Origin: Fratercula arctica
Lineage: Eukaryota > Chordata > Aves > Charadriiformes > Alcidae
Reading direction: 5' to 3'
Length of the DNA: 64,000 nucleotides
Assembly: GCA_947846985.1 (NCBI GenBank)
Contig: CANTUZ010000011.1
Location: forward strand, 30,313,589-30,377,588
The notes under the pieces are model-generated. The model made no database searches, was not told the origin of the DNA, and worked only from the letters and a program-made list of their open reading frames with translations. Position 1 is the stretch's first letter. Each line of letters begins with the position of its first letter. The position numbers and the translations under genes are program-made. Positions 1 to 13,218 of the stretch are shown one piece after another.

Positions 1-3000
1 GTAGGTACTGGGCTTTATTTACTTATTTACTTAGTAGTTAAAACAAGAAAGCAAACAAAACCATGATGTATTTCACCTCTTCTCCCAGTGCCCTCTTGAC
101 AAATGGCTGTTGGAACAGTGTTAAACTGTGACCTTAAAGCCACAGGCGTAATGAAACCGTGATTTGGCAGATGTGACAGACTCATCTTACATAAATCACT
201 CTCTTTTGTCACTGCTGGCATATGGCCAATGAATCTTCTAATTATTGAATGGCTTTTATAGCCCCATTATTTATAATCACTTTTGGACAGCAGCTGGAAG
301 ACAAGGATGGGGCAGCATGAAATGATATAGCACAAACTATTATCATTTGTGTAACAACTGCTGGGATTAGGAATATTTGATGATGATGTGGTTACCAGTG
401 CGGTTTTGCTAAATGATAAAAATCCACTCAGCCTTCATTTTGTCTTTGAAGATGGGCTGCTGCCTACTGGACCTTGCCATGAAAATTATTATATTAATTG
501 ATTCAGAAATGTATCTGGGAGTATGAATCTCTCCAGAGATTAATAAAATATATGTGTGAGTATCAAGGCCACCTTTATGTGAGGACTTGAGGAAGATCCA
601 TTGTGAGCGGTAGTAAGACACAGTGGCAATGCCCTGGCACTACTGGTGTGCGAAGTGCTGCAGAGAAAAGTGTCAAGAAGTGGCTTCTGCTTCCCAGGAG
701 TGCTGTCTACACCCTTCTTTTTAGTAAGAATTCAACAACAGACGTAGAAGTTGTCTTTAGTTACTTTACTAATATTTTAGCATTTCTCTAAAAAAACTAC
801 GTGATTTTTGTAAGGGAGATGATGGGTTTAAAACACTTTACAATTGAGGGCAGCTATTTTGCCTCTAATTATAGATGAGTTTGTGTTGAGTCCTGTCATC
901 TGGGTAGAGCAGTAGCCTTGGAGAAAGGAGGACAACTGAAGTCATCCAGCCCGTAAGGCCAGTCAGCTGAGGTTGCAAGTCCTCTCACTGCTTTAGAAAA
1001 TGTGAGCTGCAGGTTCTCTGCTCGTGCCTCTAAATGAGTGAGGGTTGTGGGTTTTTTTGGTTTTGTTTGTTTTGGATTTTTTTCCACCCTTATCTGCAGT
1101 TCTGTGTCTTGTAGCACAGAAATAAAACCCTGCCAACCATGATAACTTATTAATGTTTGTTAAATACCTTCAGATAGAGATCTTCAGATGAAAGACAGTA
1201 TGTTATAATCAGGGGTTTATATTGCAAATCCAACATGTGCAATCTTTGTGTCTTTAAAAAATTGAATCCTTCCCTCTTGATGTAGACATCAGGGCGGCGA
1301 GAGAGGGTCTTAATCCAGATGACTCTATTGCACTTTTATCCCTTTAGCGAGGCCTTTAACCTCTCATTGCTTCATGGCCCTGTTATTTTGAAATGGTCTT
1401 TGTCTGCCCACAGAGAATCCCTCTGCTAAAGACGCCTTTAAATGGAGATCCCAACAAGAGAAAGGGGATTCTGCTGCACTTCAAGGATAGAAAATGGATT
1501 TTTCCAGTTCAGATGCTATCAGTGACTGTGAATGTAGCAATTGGTAGGCTTCCCAAAGAAGAGTAAAGGAAAAACATATACTCATTTAAAGCTGCTTATA
1601 AAAGTGTAATATAGGTCAGAGACCACTGTGTCCTGGGCCTGACCCTGACCCGTCTTTGCACAAGCATCTACAGGCTCTGTCAGAGTGTAGCTGTTTATCA
1701 GGATTATCTGTGACCGTCTCAAAATATAAATGGGATAAAACAGCTGCAGTAATTAATATAAACATAAACTATAAAATGATAGTTTCCAAATGCATAAAAC
1801 ATGAGTTCAAAATATATCTTCAGACTATACATATTGCTCAGTTCTGGCATAGACTATCTGCCAGCTGGCAGGAAGGTGCTCTCAGCCAGCCCTGTGATGT
1901 TCATGCTCAGATTTGCTTGAAAAAATTCAGTTTTTGCTTGGTCATTTATGCAGTCTGCTTTGCTTATTGGAAGCCTGTACATCAATAAGGCAAGAGGCTT
2001 TCAGCCCCCCAGGTCTGCACTGCTGCTCGCTGGTGGTAGTGCTTTTTGAAGAGATAGATGTTCTTATGCAGCAACAACAGCGTTCCATGATCTGGTATGC
2101 AGCTTTCTCCCCTGCAGAAACTGGAAATTGTAGCAATAAGCATCAGAGCATAATTCAAAGCATAGTTTCTCTAGTGATTCTAATATTAGGTAACTGTTGG
2201 GGGACAAATGTGTGACAGAGAACTGAGGGTTTCAAAGAAGCGTATTTAGAAACAGTCAATACTTTTCATTAATCACAAAACCATCAATGTTACATATTTA
2301 TCTCCACAAAATTGACAAGCACAGTATATTTTTTTCTCAGAAAACTGTATGTCAGTAATATTTTTTTTTTTTTTTTTTTCTATGAGAGACAGTTTTATTT
2401 CCCCTTGGGGATTGTGTTTGCTACTAAGGTATTTTTATGATGTAATGGTTTGGGAGGACGATTGACATATTCTAAAATGTAGTATAATAATTAAGAATCG
2501 TTGAGAAAATCAGCCATTCAGCGAGTTGCCCTTTGTTTTATTCAAAGGTAAAGAAGGATTCAGATAATAAGATGGAAACATCTCAGATTTGCAGTAGTAC
2601 AGTGGGGAGCAAAGCAGTGGAAGGTTGGTTCTCTGCCTGTATCTTCACATAAAAACAGACACTGGTTTCGTTCACCGGGGAAAAAAAAAGGAAGGAAACT
2701 GTTGCAACAACAAAACCTATCTTTGAACATGCTTTACTTCTAAAGCTTAAAAATATGAATTTTGGTTAGTTTTGTAGGCAAGAATTTCTTTTTGCATTTT
2801 TTTATGTCCGATTTTCTAAAGCCAGCTGGATCAACCTAATTTTGATTACAGAAATAACAAGGTGAGTTTTCTGTGTGCAAATAAATGCATTTCCAACCTG
2901 TCTTGGCCAGCAGGAAGTGCTGACCACAAACACGTAAGACCTGTATCCTCCTGCTTGGAAACCAATGTTTGTGGCTTGTATCTTTTGTTCCTCCCCTGTT

Positions 3001-5211
3001 ATCGCTGTAAGACCTCTTTACATGCTTTTACCAGAGAAGGAAAGAAAGGAATGCCAAAGAGTAAACATAAGATGCAATCTCCTTGAGAACATTTTGAAGG
3101 GCAGTAGTATACTTCTGGTTAACACAGCTTATCTCTAAGGAAACTGCAGCCAGGTATTTTCTTGAGCACAACTTATGTATGGAATTAAACTTTACAAAGG
3201 AAGGACTTTCGCATAAAAACAGGTGGTTTTGGGCACCTGCCCTTCAACCCAGCCTGGTGGTTGGTATATGGACAGAAGCCATCAGAGGGTGAGACTATTT
3301 TCAGAGGGAGCTGTGCACAAGGGCTGCCTCTGAGGGTAAGGATGAATTTTACTGCTACAATCTGTACGCATGAGGTTGCTGAATTGTCACTGGCATATCC
3401 TTCAGATTCTCAAGAATTGTGGGTGCATACAATTCAGGCTCAAAAAGAATTTATCAGTGTTTGTAAACTTGTGTTTAGCACTAGAATATACTAAATAATG
3501 CCAGTATCAAGCATGTGCTCTCTCAAGTCTGAGGAGATTTTTGGAAAAGCTAATCAGAGTGGATTGAAACATTTGAAATGGTAAAGCATCCAACGTGTTC
3601 CAGGGTGGATCCTTTTGGCAGCTTTCAACATGGTGTTAGTTCCTGTGTTAGCTCATTTTCTTCTTCCATGCTCTGGAGGGAGTTGCATGGGGTGAGCCTG
3701 CTTTTCCCCACAGCCGTGGTCTCAGCAGCTGCTGAGCCGAGATCATCAGGGCTGCAAGAAGCCTTTATTTCCATCAAGAATTTTCGGGATTTTAGCAACA
3801 GAAATGTGGCTTAGCAATCGTTTTGGGTTGGGTTTTTTTTCTCTTTTTTTTTCTTCTCCCCATTTAAAATACATGTAATAGAAATAAGCATCACTGTGAG
3901 CTCCCTGAGGGGACAATCGTGTGAGTGTAAGTATTGCTATGGCCCCTATTTTTGCAACTGCCATCTTGGCTAGTGCATCAGTGACTCAGCTGGGAAATCC
4001 CAGCTACTGCATAAACCAAATAACCAAACTTTCCAGCGGGGGCCGTAATAGACTGAGATGCTAGATGGAATGGGCACAGAGGGAAGCTAAAAACAGATAT
4101 CATCAGTAAATTGCATATTTTCTGTGGTTAAACAAGCCCTAGCTCAGCAGAGCTTTTTCACCTCTAGACATTATTGTGACATTAATCATTGAATCATGAA
4201 TCACACAGTATTTCAGGAGAAAGCCTACGTTATATGATACATGCAGTTCAGTGCATTAATTTCTTCACTGGAACAAGTCCTTGCATTATGTCCAAACTGT
4301 TTGTCATATTTGTTTCTTTTGCTATGAGAAACCACCGTGTCTTACTGTCTCATGCAAAGAAAAATACAGATTGTTTAGTTAAAAGATAAAGAAATGCTTT
4401 ACTATTTCAGCCGATGCTCTTTTTGTGCCCCGTCTCCCTTTGGAGTAAAACATTGCGGTATGAAAGAAAACATCTGGAGTTTGGAAGGTCAACTCTGATA
4501 TTGGAAAACTGTAGCCCACAGATCTACCAAGCGCTCCAAGTGCCTCCTATGTGGGAAACCATTTTTATAGTGCAATAACTGGAGACCATTTGTTAGAAAA
4601 TGGGTTGATAATCTGCTCTTGGTGTGAGGGGTGTCACTGCGGTAACTCAGAAAAGTCTGATGAGCCAGTTTTATCTGCCTTAATTTCAGTTTTGTTGTTT
4701 GAGCCATTCTGTAATGAGTGTCTTGGTCTTTAAAATTTTTTCCTTCTTTTAATAGCTGAGCCTGCTGCCTAAGCCTTCCGTTATTTAATCTGTAAAAAAA
4801 AAAAAGAGCTGCCTGAAGAACCTGAATAGAAAGCACCTGTTTATTTTTAAGAATTTGACTTAGTATTTCAGACTAGGGTCTTTTGTGTTTAGTTTTGTTT
4901 TTAAACTAACATTTATGTTAAAATGTTGCAGGACTGTGTTAAGCAGATAGGCTGTTCCTGCCCATGGTTATTTAATAGTCCACACTTTTTCTCATTTGTC
5001 TGGTACTGTTGCTGCCTCCCAGACTCACTGTCCAACTGCACTCCGCTGCAGTATTATTATTCTTGATTTGTTCTGCAGGGAATCCGAGAGGCTCCAGCCA
5101 GGAATCTGCAACTGTGATGCTATGTTCAGTGTTAACAAGTATTGAGATGACCTCTGCATTACATATTCACAATCTAAAAAATCATAATGCAAATTATGAA
5201 AGACCGTAGAA

Positions 5212-5750
5212 ACATCTGCAGTGGTTCAGCCCAAGGTCCATGTAGCCCAGCATTCTGGCTCCAGCTGTGGCCATAAATAAGATGCCTAGCAAAAAAAAGG
5301 AAAAGAGCACGATATTTAATATACCCTCACTTCTTTTCCCAGATCTCCCAGCCACTAGCAATTCATTTTCAGCTCAAGGGATTTCCTATACCCTCTTTTG
5401 CAACCTCCAATAGGTCCATCTTCAAGTGCTTTTCCAGTCTCACCTTGAAGCTCCTCAATAAGGTTCTTGTGCTCATAGTGCTCTCCAGCAAGGAGGTCTG
5501 TCGCAGCCTGTGTGAACTACTGCTGTTGTTGTGTGGTTTTGAACCAGGCTCCTGTTAGCTTTGGTGGTTTTCTCCCGGTCCTTGTGTTGGGAGAGGCAGG
5601 GAGCAGCCAGCCCCCACCCACCCTCTGGGCATGTTGGAGACCAATGTCCACAACAGGCTGCACCATCCCAGCCTGCTCTCTTGGTCCTTGTATGGCAACT
5701 GCTCCAGATTTTGATCATCCTTGTTGTGTTTCTCTGAAGCTTTTACAGTG
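5212..5750 (-). mobile_element. Ancient, decayed CR1 LINE fragment, antisense to the host gene
   Basis: Read on the + strand, the block runs through the landmarks of a reversed CR1 3' region in the right order. First comes a GGTCCATGTAGCCCAGCATTC-like 3' UTR segment near 5235. Next is GAACCAGGCTCCTGTTAGCTT at about 5540, then CTCCCGGTCCTTGTGTTGGGAGAGG at about 5573. Last is GATCATCCTTGTTGTGTTTCTCTGAAGC at about 5714. On the minus strand these correspond to the C-terminal end of the reverse-transcriptase ORF followed by the 3' UTR. The copy is 5'-truncated and has many substitutions and small indels, far more than the two other CR1 copies here, so it is much older. It ends about 0.9 kb before the exon. 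The limits are approximate. Confidence 0.8.
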
Positions 5751-6611
5751 TTTTAGTTTGGTTTGTTTGTTTGTTGTTTTTTTTCTTTTTTTGGAACAGA
5801 AGAGTTTCTATCCCTGTTCTCTCTATGTTCTCTTGGGGTTGTTTTTGCTCTTCAGTCAAATTAATGTCAATGTTATTCCAAACTTGGAAATTTTTAATTT
5901 CTCGGAAAACACTTCATTAAGTTGCTTCAGTTCATATGTTCTGCTACAAGAAAGTCTTTGGTGTTCGCAACTAGCAATGTTCATTAACAACTATCTTTCT
6001 TTTTCTTTGTTTTTGTGGGTTTTTTTTTAGTTTGTTTTGTTTTCAACTAATTTATCTTTGTTCTCGCACGCTTCTGAAGGTGTTCAAAACTGAATGGGGA
6101 AATGAATACATTTAAGTGAAAGGGGCCGGATATTATTGTGTTGTTTCTAAGGACTTTGGGTGCTCTTAATTCTTTCAATCAATTCTTTTCTAACTCCTGC
6201 TGTGTGCTAGGGTAGATACCAATGCAAAGTATAGCGCTTGTTTGATTTTGTGCCATGTTCAGCTATATTGGTACCTCTAAAGGGAGCAGCCTTTGCCTTC
6301 TGACTGTCTGCCCAGCACACCCTCCAGTGAGTTGCAAAAACAATACCCTACCTTTATTATTTTTCTTCTTTTTCACATCATCTGTCTTTCTCCATTTGCT
6401 CTGACAAATAAGTGATAAAAGGGAATGATGATCTGTTTAACACCACAGGAAGAAAGATGCATTATGAGACAAGAGAGACCTCTTGTTTACAGCGAGTTAT
6501 TTTTGGTAATTAGCCATTTGTAGAGGAAGATGAGCCTCCGCTCGTAAAGTCAGCATGCCATAATTTAGGGGACTCTGAATGGAAGTCTAACATTTGCCTG
6601 AATTGGAAATG

Positions 6612-6783
<172 letters not shown>

Positions 6784-6820
6784 AACGAAACATTGACCTG
6801 GTGAATTACATGTAGTAGAA

Positions 6821-6827
6821 TTTCTTT

Positions 6828-6858
<31 letters not shown>

Positions 6859-6861
6859 CTT
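6821..6861 (+). repeat. T-rich tract just downstream of the splice donor
   Basis: A nearly pure T tract: 15 T at 6825-6839, one C, 18 T at 6841-6858, then CTT. It starts about 44 bases after the exon. It may be a simple mononucleotide repeat. Being on the transcribed strand it would form a U-rich run in the pre-mRNA. Confidence 0.9.
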
Positions 6862-9800
6862 ATTGGAGAGAGCCATCATATGGTGGTGTGCACAGCTCCA
6901 GGGGAGACTCAGTTTTCAGCTTGGGCAGACTTCCATGTGTGACAGTAGATAGGGTTCAGGTAGGGTTCAAAAGGAAACCAGTTCATCCTTGAACTCAGCT
7001 TTTTGGAGCATTTGATGGTTTGATGCAGGTCTGTGATGCTTACTGTGAAGAAAAAAAAACCTAAAAAGCAGCTATTAAATGAGTATTTGCCTTAGAAATA
7101 GTCTTCATTAATGTCATTATGGTGAATGTTCCTTTATTGGTTCAAAACCTATGAATAAAAAAACTGCTTTTATTTTTATTTCCTTAGCAGAGCTTTATGT
7201 CTGATGCTTATTTAACTTGTGAAATTGAACAGCATTTTATGGCTGGGTGCCATTGTAGCAGGCAGCTGCCACTTTTGGAAGGTCATCCTCGATTCAAGTA
7301 GGAGATAAGCAGCAAGAGGTAGTTAAGCTGAGAAAGAAATGCTCTTTTTCAATCAGAAAACAACCAGGAGAAAAAAAACTGAGAATTTTAGAGTGTAATC
7401 TTCAGAAGTTCAGCATATTTACTCAAAATCAGACTGTCCTTGGCATTTTGGGAAGATGTACAGAGTGGAGAATGATCCAGTTTCATTGCTATGTTTGGCA
7501 TTCTCCAGCCTTCAGGAGCAAAGGTTTTTCTGCTTGAACTTGAGCTGTGGGGATAGTGGTATGCCTTTCAGATCAGGCTGGGATAAGAACTAATAAACAT
7601 GTTAGTTATAGCACACTGAGATGAGCAGCAAAATATTGTGAAGTTTTTCACCTCAACATGAATCAGAGGTTCTTTATCCTGGTGGACTTATATAAATAAT
7701 GAATAATGATGTTGCCACTCAAAATCGGTATTTGCCCAAAATATCACATAATGGTACGTAGAGTAATAGTCATTCATTTTCAATCTAAGTGTTGGATGCA
7801 GGAGAACTGTGTAGGACCACAGTCAAAATTGTGTGGTAACACTGACAAATGTTGATTCTTCAAATGGCAGATGATGTATATCACCATTGAGTTTATTCTC
7901 ATTTTATCAGTGGAAAGCATGGACCAAACTATGTTTAAAGTGCTGTGCATGGACATAAAGAATAAATATGGATTATTATTTTCTATTGAACACTTCCGTT
8001 TTCCATTTTGTCAATGTGAAATATGATTAGTTTTCAATCATCGAACTTGCCAGGCTGCATGTTTTTAAAGCATACTGCGGAAAGTGCCTTCTAGGAGAGC
8101 ACATGCAATGTTAGGCTCGGGAGATGCAATGTTGTGATGCTAATGTCCTTCTGCCTATGTGTTATATTCCAATTTCTAAAGCGGAAAATAAAGCAAATGA
8201 GTGTAATTTCTGTGGAAGCATTTTGCGTGTTACCAAGGTTACATTTTGAAACGCTTTCCATTGATTCTTTTCTCTGATTTATTGAACTTGATGGTGAGCT
8301 AAACTACTTGGACTCGCTAAAGACTTTTGATTTAAAATTAAGAGCAGTGAAAGTGATTCCTGCCTTTTAGAAATAGCTGGGGGAGATATGGGTTGTTGGT
8401 ATATTAATAAGAACATCAGTACTTATGTTCCATTTATGAAACAAATAGAAAATCTGAGAAGTGGAGTTAGTTATTGTGTGTCTCCATACTTCCTGAGTTG
8501 TAAAGCAGGTAGCATTTAATTTTTTCTTCATGTACTGTGGGGATGGTATTAGCGGTAGCTTTTAAGAATGATGCTAATATTCATCTGTGAATTTGAATGA
8601 GACTGCTGCGTGCGCGGTGTCTTGGGATGCTTTACAGGTCTGGAGATTAATCTAGCTGTACACTCATATTTTTATTCCTTGGTAAACATGACCAGTAAAT
8701 CCAGAGCCCTGGACCCAATCTCTAGTGCTAATGGATTATGAAGTCTTGTATTTTGAAAATGGAATTCCCTGCTGATTATGTGGTAAACACGACCAAGAAC
8801 ACAAGGTCACTTGGACTGAGCATGCTTGGCCTGACAGCTGCTTTTTGTTGCCCTAATATAAGGGCTGAATGAAGTGATAACTAGTAAATGCAAAATGGGG
8901 AAAGGTGATGTTAACCAGTTCTTTCCCGGAAATTCTAGTAAGAATCCCTTGTGGTTTAGCTCTGTCTAGTTTGGTACAAGTGGTGAGAAGACCCAGAGGG
9001 CTTCTGTTGTGTGCTTGGGTGACTCGGGAACTGAGTGCAGTTACAGCTACAGTTTTGTAGAAGGCAGAGGTCAAGCAGAGGGGGGGGAAGATGTATAAAG
9101 TTTGACTTGACCTCATTGTTTCACGTGACAATGACACACTGCTTAAGCATCATTTAGATTTTTACTTTAGGAGAGTTGGTTAAGAATTTGCTTTATTTTC
9201 TGGTGAACAATCAAGGGTAAGAGAGTGGGATGATGCCAGCTCCGGAAGGAGATGTGACATTGCCTAAATGGGTGACACAGGGACGGTTTTCTGAAAGACC
9301 AGAGGACTTCATCCCTAAACGTGGGAGCTGTCATAAAGAAATGAGACCTTAAAATGGACCTAGAAGTGAAGGATTATTGAAATAAGTAGATGAACAACAC
9401 GGTTAGTTTTGCAAGCTGAAGTCTTTCCCTGCTCCTCAGTGCCCTCTGCCCCTCCAGCAAGCCTCCTCTGAGTCGTCGTACCCTCAGCTCCCTGCTCCCC
9501 ATGGACCTGATTTTTTCTGCAAAGATCTGTAGTAAACAACAACTGTGACAAGCTTCCAGGTGGCCTCCAAGTTTGGTTTTCGCGCTGAGTGTTCTGCTGT
9601 TACTATCACACCAAACCCACGGGTTTATTTACAGACCCAAAACATTCTCCTCTGGAATTTACAACTTCAGCATCCTAATCTAGACCGAGACACAGTAAGG
9701 AAGAGAGACAGGACACCTTATTTATGTATTTGGGTGGTGCATAAGTGCTAATGAAGCCATGCATTTATAACGTACAAATCTTTGAAAGAGTTAGGGCAGT

Positions 9801-12130
9801 TCAGCCAATGAACTGGCTTTTATTTCAGCTGAACCAACTGTGTGTTATTTCCTTTACTTTTTTCCTGATGTTCTCATTGCACTGTTAACTTCACAGGCTG
9901 GGTCAGTCTTTTTTCTTTTTTCATTTTTTTTTTTTTTTTTAGTATTTTTGTCTTCTGCTTAAGAAAAACCAGCACCTTAAAATTCAGCAAAGTTGTTCTC
10001 CATATGTGTTCAAATAAATAACTATTCTCATTCCTAGCATGTAGAATCTGTAGAATCTATTGTCAAAACTGGAAAGAAACCTCAAATACATCATCCAGAT
10101 TAGCAAGACGTTGGTCCAGTCTCAAGCTATCCCCTTTGCCTCGTTTTGTTTTGAAGGACCATATTTTTCCTGTTTTCTGATGTGCCTAATGAAGATCACC
10201 AGAAATAATGCTCTGTTTGTGGGCTAGTTAATGGCTCCATTGAGCTTGGAGTAGACTGCGAATTGGCAACAATTTCACGATTACTGATTGGCCATGACTG
10301 TACCAGAAGTGCTTTGATGCAGAGACTTTGCCCACAGCTTATTTCTAGTGTGGATTTCACTTATTCCAGCTCACTTCTGGCAGCCTAAACACTTAAGAGC
10401 AAAAGGGCAGGTTTACCAACTGTGTGAGGTATCTTGCTGGGGCACCTTGTGGTGTCCGTGAGTCCACCTGTGCTGACAGAAGTTGATGTGATGTGCGTTA
10501 CACCTGATTGGGGGGGGGAGTCTGAGAATCCATGATGTAGAGTGTGTTGACGTCCTGGCTGGGTGTTTCTAGGAGCAGAACTCCCCCAAACAGGATTGGT
10601 GTATGTGAAGATTTACTTAGTGGAAAATATAATTAGTTGGAAGTACATGTAAGAAAATATCCATTAAATAGGTGTTTCCAAGTAGCCTTACCTTGGGATG
10701 TCTGTGCAATGGTGTTAATTGAGAAAGATATGTGATAGCAATTTACTTTAACATTATAGTGCAGCAGCATATCTAAACCACTGTTCACGGTAGGCTGAAC
10801 AGACAGGATTATCTTCCTCATTTTGAAATGATGGTAGAGGGCATCTGTTTAAAATAAACAAGCAGTACTGGCCATTTATCCTAGGTGCTCATTCTCAACA
10901 ACCTGACAGCAGTTTTCTTTTCAAAGTGTATTGAGAAGAATCAAGGAGATGATATTATTTCCGTAAAAGCTTATCTCAGCATGTTTTTTTTTTTTCTTCT
11001 GAGCACATGTACTTGATTCCATTTGTTTCAGTCCCATGTGACATGCAGAGGCAGTGATGGTGAGTCTGGCATCTATACCTTTACTTGCCAAAACAACATA
11101 CCTGTTGCAAGCATGACTGAAATAACGGATCATTTATCTTATTTCAGTACTGTGCAGTTCCATTCTTTGCCAGGTTGTGGTCTTCAGAAGCAAAATTCCG
11201 GAAAGTGAAAGGTCTTTTTGATGGTAGATGAAACAGGGACAATGTAATGGCTAGCCTAGAGTTAAGTCTTGGATGTCAGCCTAGACACTATGTTGGCAAT
11301 CCTTTTTTTTTTTTTTTACCTCTTCCCAAAATTGGCTTTTAAAACCTCAGGAGGTCATCATTCAACAGTTGATTCACTTTCTCAAAACAAGTACGTGCCC
11401 TGGGATTAATTGGCTGGAGATCGTAACGTTAGAGATTTACCACTTTCATTTCTGCTGTCTGTTCTCTCACCTTCCCAGAGTTTGATCTGTTCCTCTGTCT
11501 TCAGTTACAGAACAGTAGCTCCAGCTGTTGTGGTTAGTCTTACAGGGGAGCGTGGAGCAAAATGGAAAGAAATGGATAAAAATCAATAGTGTAAGTGTTG
11601 AGTGTAAGTTTCTGAGGCTCAGAAAAAGACAGCGACGCCCAGGCACCTGGCTGGCCTGAGCGCTCTCACATTTCAGTGGGAAATCTAAGAATAAGTTTCT
11701 TTATTCCAAGCAATCTGCTGGTGCAAAGGAAAAGTCTCCTTTCTAAGGAAAACCAACAATATCAAATAAGGAAACTTCACACAGTATTTATGGGACAAAC
11801 TTTAGCAAGTAGATGTAGAAGAGTACATTGAACCTTATTATCTGGATTAAATGTTTTCATGGATAATTGAACTATCAAAGGGTAGTTCAGTTGCTCCAGG
11901 AGTCGGATAAGCTGCTGTATGTGTAACCACTGTCATCTGCAGCTACTGGAGACTAGAGAGCCTAAATGGGCTGGGATGTGATGAAACTGCTGTCAAACAC
12001 ACAGGCTTAGGTGGTTTCCCAGGATAGCTTTTAAAGTCCTGTAGTACTGGGTTCCCCTTTAGCAATTCTGAACTTCAAAATGAATTGATAGAAAATTGAT
12101 ATAAGGGATACGCAAACCAGCTTACAGAAG

Positions 12131-12218
12131 GTTTTTTGTTTGGTTTTTTTTTGTTTTGTTTTGGTTTGTTTTTTTGTTTTTTTGTGGTTTTTTTTGTTTG
12201 TTTGTTTTTGTTTTTTTT
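12131..12218 (+). repeat. GTTT/GTTTT-rich low-complexity tract
   Basis: An 88-bp stretch made almost wholly of T with single or paired G, in irregular GTTT to GTTTTTTT units. Imperfect simple repeat, or possibly the decayed tail of an older insertion, though no flanking element is recognisable. Confidence 0.85.
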
Positions 12219-13169
12219 AAGACTATTGAGTACAATAGTGTATCAGAATACTGGGAAAAATTGTTGAAGTGAAGCAGAAAGACCTTTATGTTACAAATGC
12301 ATGTGGTTTTACGTGTGGGGATCTTTGAGTCACAATTTCGAAGTTATTTTTAGTTGCTAATTTTTATTAAGGATAAACAGAATCACTGACAGTGCACATT
12401 ATTTTTCTTCACAGGCAATAAATCATCAGTTTATGTACACAAATGTTCTTTGAATTCTCAAAAGCTTTCTAGACCTGCAGCCGTATTTATTATCCAAGTA
12501 CCTTTTGTTGCAGTTCCCTTCCTAAAGGTGTAATTCTGCTTTTGTAATGAGAAAAAGTTGCAGTGTCCATGAAATATTCATTTGAAGGCCCCCACTGATA
12601 AGGTGATGAACAGCAAACTGATCTTTTTTTTCTAACACATGAAAAATAATTATTGTTTTACAAAATTTATGTTAGGAAAAAGTTTTAAATATTTTTAAAA
12701 TAATGTCCTTATCACTAGGGTGCAGCATACAGGTACCAGCAGTACGTAAAGATAATTTTTCTCAAGAACATTTTCTTATTAGTTAATCTACTGAAGAATA
12801 TGAGGCATATTTTCCATGCCAGCTAATGTACACACATTTACTTTTTCCTGTATTTTCAGCAGGGATTGTATCCTGAGTACAACCAGTAGGTTTAGAAAAT
12901 CCTTGTAGCTGTGTTCCAGGGAGTGCAGAATTGTAGCAGAGTCCCCTGCAGTTTTCAGGGATATAATTATTTCACATATTAGTGAACCAGATGTGTTTTC
13001 ACTTTTGAGAGAGAAAAATGCCCTGTTTTTAGCATCAGCACCAACATTGCTGTAGTTCAGTTCCTTTCTGTACACAGTCGTTTCTATTTAATCCAGGAGA
13101 CTTCAGACCTTTTTCCCATCTGGTCTGTCCTTTCAGATCAATAGTGCATTTTGTGCCAGTGGAACTATT

Positions 13170-13218
13170 GGTGTGGTTGGTTTTTTTGGTGTGGGTTTTT
13201 TTGGTGTGGGTTTTTTTT
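13170..13218 (+). repeat. Short tandem repeat of GGTGTGGGTTTTTTT
   Basis: Three head-to-tail copies of a GGTGTGG core, each followed by a T run. The first unit carries an extra TTGG and the last two are 15-16 bp and nearly identical. Simple minisatellite-like repeat. Confidence 0.85.

Noticed and set aside
5512..6030. 172-codon open frame on the + strand
   Set aside because: It runs through the antisense side of a decayed CR1 and then a T-rich tract; the Phe/Leu/Val-rich end is low-complexity translation.
10050..10110. Possible CR1 tail on the minus strand (GGAAAGAAACCTCAAATACATCATCC)
   Set aside because: Resembles the reversed CR1 3' end only loosely and the following sequence does not continue the match.
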